Assembly (NCBI GenBank): GCA_963725415.1
Contig: CAVRZY010000061.1
Span: 1 to 16,747 of the forward strand
Origin: CAVRZY01 sp963725415
Lineage (GTDB): Bacteria > Acidobacteriota > Terriglobia > Bryobacterales > Bryobacteraceae
Direction: 5' to 3'
DNA length: 16,747 nucleotides
Shown: piece by piece, positions 1 through 5,919 of the stretch
Position numbering within the stretch: the stretch's first letter is position 1
Layout of the letters: every line of letters begins with the position of its first letter
Made by a program: the position numbers and the translations under genes
The notes under the pieces: model-generated
Database searches by the model: none
What the model was told of the DNA's origin: nothing
Seen by the model: the letters and a program-made list of their open reading frames with translations, nothing else

Positions 1-8
1 TCAGATAA

Positions 9-236
9 CTGGAAAAAGGCAACAACGAGCTGCGCCTTTGGAAGGCCATTACTGCTCTGGACACGATTTTCGTCAGCTACACGGACGACAATGAAACCTT
101 CAAGGGGACCAACGACAAACTCCGTCAATTCGCGCTGCGCAAGAACTACCGGCCGGAGGTAGTGCGAATCATTGCCGACCGCCGGGGGCGGCCCATCTAC
201 CAAGTGTTCCGCTTTCCTTGGACGCCCCCATCATAG
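9..236 (+). pseudogene. Unidentified C-terminal coding tail, cut by a stop near the left edge
   Basis: The frame ending at the TAG at 234-236 is open back to 9 and encodes about 75 residues of plausible protein: a charged helix-like start (LEKGNNELRLWKAI), then VSYTDDNETFKG, then FALRKNYRPEVVRI and a C-terminal YQVFRFPW. The codon just upstream, at 6-8, is a TAA in the same frame, so the segment is either the end of a gene with a premature stop or frameshift, or the remainder of a gene broken at this point. There is no ATG in this frame and no ribosome binding site. I do not recognise the family. It sits among other gene fragments, which favours debris over an intact gene. Confidence 0.4.
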
Positions 237-246
237 CCGGCGGAAA

Positions 247-546
247 TTACCGGCCAACCGTATGCTTGCCGGGGGGTTTGGCCTTCCTGTGGGGAGACGG
301 TTGGATTTCCTCCGCCACCTCCGCCGCGGGGGCGATGCTGGAGAGGACCTCTCTGAACAAAGCCCCCCTCTTGGCGTCTTTCTTGGCAGGGACCTCGGCG
401 CGGCGGTAATCGTGTTCGTGGTAGCAAGTCCTGCAACGAACCTTGGCCGGCTCCCTATTGAGCATCGAAACGATGGCGTGGTTAGTGATGCGGCGGCACT
501 TGCCGCAGTAGTCGTCGATGACGTCACCCAAGCGCAGCTCCGACAT
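247..546 (-). CDS. Small zinc-ribbon-like protein with two CxxC motifs (hypothetical)
   Basis: This is a 99-residue protein beginning MSELRLGDVIDDYCGKC. The start at 546 is preferred over the longer frame to 726 because a strong Shine-Dalgarno sequence, GGAGGA, lies about 5 nt upstream and the added upstream residues are low-complexity Pro/Arg/His. Two Cys pairs, C14/C17 and C38/C41 (CRTCYHEHDYR), could bind one zinc as a small ribbon; H43 and H45 lie next to the second pair. The C-terminal half is charged and Lys/Ala/Pro-rich, probably flexible. I associate this arrangement with small Acidobacteriota proteins of unknown function. There is no signal peptide or membrane segment, so it should be cytoplasmic. 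It is the only intact gene in the first 1.3 kb and is transcribed against the flanking fragments. Nucleic-acid or protein binding is only a guess from the fold. Confidence 0.75.
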   Translation of the reverse strand: MSELRLGDVIDDYCGKCRRITNHAIVSMLNREPAKVRCRTCYHEHDYRRAEVPAKKDAKRGALFREVLSSIAPAAEVAEEIQPSPHRKAKPPGKHTVGR

Positions 547-764
547 AGAATCCTCCACTGCCAAATCCGTCTGCTGAAGTATAGCGAATTTCGGGTGCAG
601 GTGGGCAGACCAGGGGGAAAGGCGCCAGGGAGGAGGCGGTGGAGAGGGGCGACGGGCACGGTGGGTCCGAACGTCGTGGTGGTGAACGTTCCGGTGTGGC
701 AGCGCTGGGTGAACACCTTTGCCCATTTGTCGCCGAATGTGAAGCCCTCGAGCTGGAATGGCGA
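547..764. other. Stretch without a recognisable gene
   Basis: Apart from the candidate -10 box, nothing here could be supported. Open frames exist on both strands, but they are compositionally skewed (Pro/Arg/Thr-rich), have no ribosome binding sites and resemble no family I know. The right end is the broken left boundary of the TonB-receptor remnant. Confidence 0.5.
578..583 (-). promoter_or_regulatory. Candidate -10 box for the CxxC protein
   Basis: TATACT on the minus strand matches the sigma-70 -10 consensus at 5 of 6 positions. It would give a leader of about 25 nt that contains the GGAGGA ribosome binding site. No convincing -35 box is seen at 16-18 nt spacing, so this is a weak call. 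Confidence 0.28.
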
Positions 765-1148
765 CTTGCTGACCTGGTGCCCGGCGTCCCAGTGCGCTTG
801 CCTAACTGGAACACCGGCACGGATCGCTTCGATTTCGCCAGCCAGCCGCGCTATTACAACGCCGCCGCTTTCGCCAAGCCTGCGGACTTCACCTTGGGGA
901 CGGCCGGGCGGAACATATCGCCCACGCCGCCACTACCTTATCAGGATTTCGCGATCCAGAAAAACGTGAGCCTGAGCGAGCGGCTGAAACTACAGCTCCG
1001 GTGCGAGCTGGAGCACGCCTTCAACAACCCGATCTGGGCTGCTCCGAACGCCTCGGCGGGTTCCGCCACCTTCGGCCAAATCACCGCCATGATGGGCAAC
1101 TGGGGCGACCCGCTCTCGGCCCAGTTGAGCTTCAAGCTGATGTGGTGA
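765..1148 (+). pseudogene. C-terminal remnant of a TonB-dependent receptor (Oar-like)
   Basis: The frame ending at the TGA at 1146-1148 encodes about 127 residues typical of the last part of Acidobacteriota Oar-like outer-membrane receptors: a LADLVPGVP element, RYYNAAAFAKP followed by an AGRN motif, QDFAIQKNVSLSE, the strand containing LEHAFNNPIW, and a final beta-strand ending in an aromatic residue (SFKLMW), as outer-membrane barrels usually do. Recognisable homology begins near 765. The signal peptide, regulatory-like domain, plug and most of the barrel (about a thousand residues) are absent, and the frame upstream looks unrelated. It is therefore a truncated remnant, not a gene running in from the left. 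Its sequence differs clearly from the end of the intact receptor at 9823-13326, so it comes from a different paralogue. Confidence 0.75.
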
Positions 1149-1163
1149 GGGGGGAACGGACAG

Positions 1164-1280
1164 ATCAAGTCGGCGTTCATCACCTACAGTCATAAGGACG
1201 TTGCAGAGGCCGAATGGCTCGCGCGGCGGCTCGCAGATGCAGGCGTCGGTGTGTGGCTTGATCGGTGGTAGATTAAGCCT
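1164..1280 (+). pseudogene. N-terminal fragment of a TIR-domain protein with an in-frame stop
   Basis: Beginning 15 nt after the receptor remnant's stop and in the same frame, the sequence reads IKSAFITYSHKD, then AEWLARRLADAG, then VGVWLDRW, a TAG at 1269-1271, and IKP. This matches the first part of bacterial TIR domains: the box-1 F-I-S-Y-S-H-K-D strand, the following helix with LA..L...G, and the V-W-x-D-x-W-x-I-x-P segment in which a Glu usually occupies the position of the TAG (GAG to TAG is one change). The homology ends after IKP, before the catalytic-Glu region of NADase TIR domains. No ATG is present; ATC at 1164 lies where a start might be expected. TIR domains are common in bacterial antiphage NADases, so this may be the relic of a defence gene. 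Confidence 0.6.
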
Positions 1281-1289
1281 CTGGCAGAG

Positions 1290-1728
1290 CTACGTCGAAT
1301 AATCCGCTAGATACCTTATGAAGGGCAGATGCCGCTCCACCGCGTCGCAAAATCCTTTGTCGGCCGTCCAGAACTCGCAGTTTCGAATCTGGGCGAGCGC
1401 AGCATAGCAGGAGTCGTACACGGTGCGTTGGTTGAACTGCTCGGCAATCTCGCGGGCGCGCTGGCGCAATTCCGGGTGCGTGACGATTTCGATCGGGGCG
1501 CGGTCCAGGACTGCATACGCCTGCCGCGCGTCGGCCTGGGTCAATCTACCGGCATGGACACACCTGCGGATCACACTGTCGATCTCGGCTATGAAGATGG
1601 GGGGGCGCGATCAGTCGAATACCCGCGGCTGCGGACTCCCGCACCAGCCGGCGGGCCGTGGCGCTGTGAGCTTCGTCTTCAAGCGCCAGCTTGACGATGA
1701 GGCTGGCGTCAACGCAACGGTCATTCAT
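1290..1728 (-). pseudogene. vapC: VapC-like PIN-domain toxin, frameshifted at a homopolymer
   Basis: PIN-domain ribonuclease toxins of type II toxin-antitoxin systems cut RNA with a cluster of acidic residues. Correcting one base gives a 145-residue protein starting MNDRCVDASLIVKL and ending LADYST. The acidic site is complete: D7 (VDAS), E48 (IAEID), D105 (VYDSCYAA) and D123 (WTADKGF). As sequenced, the frame breaks after residue 43 (IAPP) at a run of seven G on the plus strand (1599-1605); removing one base joins the N-terminal frame to the C-terminal frame exactly (APPIFIAEIDSVIRR). The unrepaired N-terminal piece would be a 60-residue non-functional protein. The start codon overlaps the antitoxin stop as ATGA, typical of translationally coupled TA operons. 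The frameshift may be real inactivation or a homopolymer sequencing error. Confidence 0.8.
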
Positions 1729-1994
1729 CGGGGGTCAGCGCGTTCCTCACGAATTCGACGGACCTCTTCGACGGCGTCGAGTTTGCCCCGAAAGCGTCCC
1801 CTGAGGGCGTCGCATTCCGCCAGCCACGAATCCAACTCCGCCAGACGGTCCTGGGCGGCCGATCTCTGATCCCCAATGCCTTCCGTCTCAGCCGACAACT
1901 TTTGGCAGATACGAGCCATCAACCTCAATCGGTCGGAAAACGGGAGTTGCAACGCGAGTCGCTCAGCTTCCTCCAGATCCGCTCGATCGGCCAT
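1725..1994 (-). CDS. Probable VapB-type antitoxin of the VapBC module
   Basis: This 89-residue, highly charged, mostly helical protein begins MADRADLEEAERLALQL. It is called an antitoxin mainly from context: it lies directly upstream of a PIN toxin, shares a 4-nt ATGA overlap with it, and is of antitoxin size. The N-terminal part (AERLALQLPFSDRLRLMARI) resembles the short Leu-rich helical pair of addiction-module antitoxins. No ribbon-helix-helix, AbrB or Phd DNA-binding signature could be made out, so its family is uncertain. The acidic and basic C-terminal half (LDAVEEVRRIREERADPR) would be expected to wrap the toxin. A G-run (GGGGGGG) upstream of the ATG at 1994 could serve as the ribosome binding site. 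An imperfect inverted repeat lies in the leader. Confidence 0.6.
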   Translation of the reverse strand: MADRADLEEAERLALQLPFSDRLRLMARICQKLSAETEGIGDQRSAAQDRLAELDSWLAECDALRGRFRGKLDAVEEVRRIREERADPR

Positions 1995-2008
1995 GGTTCC
2001 CCCCCCAC

Positions 2009-2028
2009 TAATCTGTCAATCCTGATTA
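2009..2028. promoter_or_regulatory. Inverted repeat upstream of the antitoxin (candidate operator)
   Basis: TAATC at 2009-2013 and GATTA at 2024-2028 form 5-bp arms around a 10-nt spacer, with an additional G/C pair inside, making an imperfect 20-bp palindrome 15 bp upstream of the antitoxin ATG. A GATAAT hexamer on the minus strand (plus 2025-2030, 5 of 6 matches to a -10 box) overlaps one arm. Type II antitoxins normally autorepress through such sites; the assignment here is inferred from position. Confidence 0.33.
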
Positions 2029-2055
2029 TCTCAAAGAAAGCGCCCACCGGTCCCA

Positions 2056-2691
2056 TCATCGCGCCGCCTGGCCGGTGATCTTGACGCTGCGGAACTGGCC
2101 CAGGTCGAAGAAGCTGCCCAGGCCCACCTTGCCGGATGAAAGCGTGGTGTCCACCGCCTGCATGGAGGGCGAGGCCTTGCCGTTCACGAAAACCTCCACC
2201 TTGCCGCTCCGGCCGTCGTAGACCAGGCGCACCTTGTGCCAGTCCTCGCTGGTGAGCGTGGCGGGGCCTTCCAGGCTGCTGATACGCACGCGGTCGCCGC
2301 CGTACACGTGGAAGATGCCGTTGTGCTGCGCGGCCTGCTGGCCGGAATCGACCGACAGGTGGGCATAGTTGAAGTGGTCCGGGTCGCGCCAGGCATAGAC
2401 GATGATGAGCGAGGTCCGCCTCTGCCGCGCCGCCTCCGGCTCCTTCTTCACCTCCGCTTCGAGGGTGACGCGCAGATAATCCGGCGTATCGGCCAGGGCG
2501 AACTGCGTGGGCCGCCGGGGCTGGGTGGAGGGCCTGGGCACCAGCAGTTCCAGCATGGGCACGCCGTCCTGCGTGGTCACTTTCCAGTCTGCTGCGATCG
2601 GTACTTTCCAGCGCAGCCCAAAGACTTCAATCGTATCGGCACTCCAGGCGCCGGCAGCGCACAGCGTCAGGATCAGAATCGGGTATCTCAT
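2056..2691 (-). CDS. Secreted LamG/concanavalin-like protein
   Basis: A 211-residue protein starting MRYPILILTLCAAGAWSA, a clear Sec signal peptide with cleavage after about residue 18. The start at 2691 is fixed by GGAGGAGGTG (2702-2711, minus) in the last codons of the upstream gene and by the signal peptide; the longer frame upstream is antisense-like composition. The body looks like a jelly-roll fold of the LamG/DUF1080 type: APATLTSEDWHKVRLV-like spacing, VRLVYDGRSGKVEVFVNG, then a closing VGLGSFFDLGQFRSVKI strand. Such domains bind or hydrolyse glycans; no catalytic residues can be named. It follows the LarA-like gene by 7 nt, so it is the last gene of the operon and probably translationally coupled. 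It lacks the SLFNGKD opening of the DUF1080 gene at 6773, so it is a more distant relative at best. Confidence 0.7.
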   Translation of the reverse strand: MRYPILILTLCAAGAWSADTIEVFGLRWKVPIAADWKVTTQDGVPMLELLVPRPSTQPRRPTQFALADTPDYLRVTLEAEVKKEPEAARQRRTSLIIVYAWRDPDHFNYAHLSVDSGQQAAQHNGIFHVYGGDRVRISSLEGPATLTSEDWHKVRLVYDGRSGKVEVFVNGKASPSMQAVDTTLSSGKVGLGSFFDLGQFRSVKITGQAAR

Positions 2692-2698
2692 GGTTCGC

Positions 2699-4048
2699 TT
2701 ACACCTCCTCCGGTAGATCCAGCACGGCCGGGCCATGCTGCATGCCGGCGTAGGGATAAATGGCCACCTTGACATCGCCTTTGTGCTCGCGCTTGAGACG
2801 CTCCAGCACGTCGCTCCAGGAGCGCAGGCCCACGGCTTCGGGCGGGAAGTAGGGGTTGTCCAGCTCGCGCTGCTGGAGGTACTGGGAGTACAACAAGACC
2901 TGGCGGGCCTGGGGGAAGCGCCGCCTGCGCGCGGCGCGCTGGGCGAAATAGGAACCGCCCCGGTTGAAGCGGGCCTCGTCCAGGTAGTGCCAGACGAACT
3001 CGCCCATGGGGTTCTGATTGATGACCACAATGCTGCCGCCGTCCTTGAGACCGCGCCCGCCCCAGCCGAAATGCTCGTGTAACTGTGCGCCCTTGGGGTA
3101 GGCATTGACTACGACAATGTCGGCGTCCTTGGCATACTCGGTGTACAGGTGGTTAACGGCGTAGCGGGCAGCCTGGTGGTGGGCAGTCACGATGTCGCCG
3201 GCCACCATCTGCACGGGCCGGCGGTCCTGGTTGTAGACGCACTGCACGCTGAAGTCGTACGTCTACCTTGCGAGCCGCCTCAATCATGTCCTGGCGCTGC
3301 TCGTTCTCCCACATGCGGAAGATCGGGATGCCGTCCTTCATCCAGGGGCGCGGTGCGCGCTTGATAGTCTCGTGCATGTAGCGGATGGTCTTCATGCCGC
3401 TGATGCCGGGCAGGATCAGCTTGGGGCCGCCGCCATAGCCGGGCGTGCCGTGGGCCTTCAAGCCGCTGAGGGTGATCTTGACGTCGGCCTTGTGGTAGTA
3501 GGTGTTCACCAGGATCTGGTTGCCGGCCTTGGTGGTTCCCAGATCCACCAGGTTCTCCCAGATGTTGTGGTTGATCCAGGGGTGGCGCCGGACGGCCTCC
3601 TCGCCCAGCTTCTTGGCCACCTCCATGCCGTTCATCTGGTAGTGACAACCGTAAGCGGCGACAAAGAGGATGTTCTCGTCGCTTGATGCCGGCGGCGCGC
3701 AGCTCGGCGATCACGTGGGGCACGATCTCATACGTGGGCGTGGGCCGAGTCAGGTCGTCGAAGGCGATCGACGACCGTGCTGCGGCCCTCGGCTATCTCA
3801 CGCAGAGGCTTCGTCCCGACGGGGTTCCGGACGGCGCGCTGGATCTCGGCCGGCGACAGCACCGGCGCGAGATGGCCTTTCATGTGCTGCACCGAAATCT
3901 GCCAGTCGGGTGGGAACTCGAACTGCTCGATGCGGTCCCCGAACCATTCATGGGTGCGCAAAGCAATCACATTGGAGCGCGGCTGGGGCTCGGCTGCGGC
4001 AGCCGTACCGGCGACTGCCCCGGCCAGGAAATGACGACGTGTGGGCAT
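2699..4048 (-). pseudogene. Tat-exported LarA (lactate racemase)/DUF2088 homologue with three frameshifts
   Basis: LarA-family enzymes racemise or epimerise alpha-hydroxy acids with a nickel-pincer nucleotide tethered to a Lys. The N-terminus MPTRRHFLAGAVAG is a twin-arginine signal. Family motifs remain: LSPAEIQRAVRNPVGT, DDLTRPTP (substrate Asp/Arg region), AAYGCHYQMNG (catalytic His), LKAHGTPGYGGGPKLILPG (His plus the pincer Lys), RYMHETI (metal-region His) and NQNPMGEFVWHY. They lie in three reading frames (frame 1, frame 2, frame 3, back to frame 1) because of extra bases near plus 3769, 3678 and 3257; removing one base at each restores a single protein of about 448 residues. As sequenced, translation stops at 3728-3730. 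The start at 4048 is chosen over 4054 because GGAG is 6 nt upstream of 4048 and abuts 4054. Sits in an operon between the beta-helix and LamG-like genes. Its substrate is unknown. Confidence 0.8.
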
Positions 4049-4050
4049 GC

Positions 4051-5841
4051 TCATCTCCAGTTTGGGGGTTGTGTAGCCTGTCCCCGAATTAGCGGTTCGC
4101 AGCCTAGGGGCTCGTTGGACTCGTCAATCCCTTCCGGCCGCGGCCCGTAGATGGGCGTGGGGCAGCCCGCTTCCAGTGCGCCAAGATCCGGCGCTGCGCC
4201 CGTGTAGGCGTCATTCACGTTCGGCAGCACAATTCCCCGGTCGATGGCGTTGGACTGCATCTCCAGCAGCGCGTCCTGCGGTTCGAGCTTCGTGAGGTAG
4301 CTCTCGGGCGCCGAAGGCCCGTTGGCGAAAACCGGGGGATTAAGAAGCGTGCCGTGCGTTTCCAGACCGGCCAGTTGCAGTGCGGCAAAGCTCGGGACAC
4401 TCAGCGATCCGCCGAGCGCCGGCACGTTGAACCGGAAGCCGCCATCCGGATAATAGCCGTTGTAGTCGAAGATTCCGTCATCCACCCGTCCAGTCCAGTC
4501 CACGGTTCTCCCCGCCAGAAGTAGGGCCGGGCCGACAAAGAGATTGTTCTGGACTACGAAGTGGTGAGTGGTAGCGGAAGTCTCCAGGTTCAACGCCAGG
4601 CGAGGCGAGACGAAGGTGTTGTGGTAGGCCAGGATGCCGTTGGGCTCCTGGGGAGGGACCGTGCCCAGCCCGTGGAACTTCATCTGTTCGTGGACAACGT
4701 TCACCACGACGTTGCGGATGAGATAGGCCGGGCCTCCGTAGACCGGCTGGACGCTCAAGGTGGCGTAAGTGTTAGTGAAGCGGTTGCGCAGGCAGCGCGC
4801 GTTGGCCTCGCTGGAGTCGAGCTCGATCCCGTTGTCGTAGGCCGAGACCACCTCGTTTCCATAGAAGTCCACCGCCCGCGAGCCGTCCTGCTCGACTTTC
4901 ATGGCGTCCCCATATCCGGAGATCAGGTTGTGGCACACCACGTGGCCGAAGCCTTGCACGCGAATGCCGTCGTCGTTGGCGTGTGCGCCCCCATCGTCGG
5001 TGTAGACGCTGGGCCAGCTCAGCCGGCCCTCCAGGATGTTGTCGCAGATATAGAAGTCCTTCTGGTCTTCGCGCGAGCCGATCCCCAGCCGGGTGTTTCG
5101 GATGCGAACCCGGCGCACCACGTTGCCCTCGGCGCCACGGGTCTGGAAGCGGAGGGCGCGGTTGGCATTGCGCAGAGTGAGTCGCTCGATGTGGACGAAG
5201 CCAGCCCCATACACCTCGATCACGTTGCAGCTTTCGCATCCGCCGCCATCGAGAATGGTCTCCTCCTGGCTCGTGCCGCGGATGACGATCGGGTTCTCCG
5301 CGGTCCCCGCCGCAGAGATGGAGAAGCTGCCCGTGTAGACGCCCTCAGCTAACACAATCACGTCACCGGGCTGGGCCCGCGCGAGAGCGGCTTTGAGCTC
5401 CACGGCATCGCTGACCCTCTTCTCGTTGGGCGCTGGTGGATCGCCGGGGACGGCCCGTGTGGTCCCTACCAGCGTCAGGGTCTCGTCCACGCTCCCGTCC
5501 GCATCCACCGCATGCAACTCGATCTCGTAGGCGGTGCCAGGGCGAAGATCGAAGATGCTTCCGGAGAACTGAGGCTCCACCTCCCAACCCCTCACCGTTT
5601 CCGGCCGCACCCGAAACAGCGGCAGAGCCTCGCGCCAAACGGAGGCGTCCGCCTGCCGGTAACGCACCCAGACGGTGGCGTTGTGGTTGTCGTCGCCGCT
5701 GATCGGCAACTTCACGCCCAGCGCCATCAAGGTCGGCCGGTCCAGTTGCGGCGTTCCCAGATGGAGCACATCGTCAGCCAGCGCAGGCGCCAGCGACAGA
5801 ATCAGCAGCAAGACAAAGGCGCGGGCTAGCATCGGCCTCAT
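4051..5841 (-). CDS. Secreted right-handed parallel beta-helix protein (polysaccharide lyase-like)
   Basis: A 596-residue protein with a Sec signal peptide (LARAFVLLLILSLAPALA, residues 5-22). Residues about 35-130 look like a fibronectin type III-like beta-sandwich (VWVRYRQAD, then FDLRPGTAYEIELHAVD). From about residue 143 the sequence is a right-handed parallel beta-helix: the opening VSDAVELKAALARAQPGD followed by VIVLAEGVYTG is the usual N-cap strand of PL6/pectate-lyase-like and C5-epimerase-like helices, and many N/D/G-rich coils follow (for example DGIRVQGFGHVVCHN and DNGIELDSSEANAR). The C-terminus has the DLGALEAG closing element. Catalytic residues could not be assigned. ATGs at 5841 and 5832 are both possible. 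It is the first gene of the exported three-gene operon, overlapping the next ATG by 4 nt, and is divergent from the creatininase-family gene. Confidence 0.78.
   Translation of the reverse strand: MRPMLARAFVLLLILSLAPALADDVLHLGTPQLDRPTLMALGVKLPISGDDNHNATVWVRYRQADASVWREALPLFRVRPETVRGWEVEPQFSGSIFDLRPGTAYEIELHAVDADGSVDETLTLVGTTRAVPGDPPAPNEKRVSDAVELKAALARAQPGDVIVLAEGVYTGSFSISAAGTAENPIVIRGTSQEETILDGGGCESCNVIEVYGAGFVHIERLTLRNANRALRFQTRGAEGNVVRRVRIRNTRLGIGSREDQKDFYICDNILEGRLSWPSVYTDDGGAHANDDGIRVQGFGHVVCHNLISGYGDAMKVEQDGSRAVDFYGNEVVSAYDNGIELDSSEANARCLRNRFTNTYATLSVQPVYGGPAYLIRNVVVNVVHEQMKFHGLGTVPPQEPNGILAYHNTFVSPRLALNLETSATTHHFVVQNNLFVGPALLLAGRTVDWTGRVDDGIFDYNGYYPDGGFRFNVPALGGSLSVPSFAALQLAGLETHGTLLNPPVFANGPSAPESYLTKLEPQDALLEMQSNAIDRGIVLPNVNDAYTGAAPDLGALEAGCPTPIYGPRPEGIDESNEPLGCEPLIRGQATQPPNWR
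4055..4058 (-). promoter_or_regulatory. Ribosome binding site that decides the LarA-homologue start
   Basis: GGAG on the minus strand lies directly against the ATG at 4054 (no spacing), which is not usable, but 6 nt from the ATG at 4048, which is optimal. It falls in the last codons of the beta-helix gene, whose TGA overlaps the upstream ATG. The usable start therefore lies just past the upstream stop codon, consistent with translational coupling. Confidence 0.55.
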
Positions 5842-5861
5842 CCTATCACGGCTTATGGGTC

Positions 5862-5890
5862 TTTACTCGGCGGCCGTGGTTTCGTATAAC
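5862..5890 (+). promoter_or_regulatory. Candidate sigma-70 promoter for the creatininase-family gene
   Basis: TTTACT (5862-5867, 4 of 6 to the -35 consensus) and TATAAC (5885-5890, 5 of 6 to the -10 consensus) are separated by exactly 17 nt. Transcription would start near 5897, leaving a leader of about 23 nt with a GAGGAAA ribosome binding site ahead of the ATG at 5920. Confidence 0.4.
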
Positions 5891-5919
5891 TGGTTGCCAG
5901 AGAGGAAACAGCTAGATCT

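Noticed and set aside
620..800. Minus-strand reading containing GFTFGDKWAKVFTQ
   Set aside because: Short, overlaps the receptor remnant, and continues into low-complexity Pro/Thr/Arg sequence; probably chance.
1..1290. Insertion sequence or integrated element as the cause of the fragments
   Set aside because: No transposase or integrase fragment, terminal inverted repeats or target-site duplications were found.
1272..1295. CTCTGCCAGAG palindrome just after the toxin gene as a terminator
   Set aside because: The hairpin would have only four base pairs with a three-base loop and no T-run follows.
3257..3769. Programmed ribosomal frameshifting in the LarA homologue
   Set aside because: Three separate shifts would be needed, none with a slippery heptamer or evident downstream structure, so mutation or sequencing error is far more likely.
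4561..5352. 263-codon plus-strand open frame
   Set aside because: Antisense to the beta-helix gene; Val/Asp/His-rich mirror composition and no recognisable domain.
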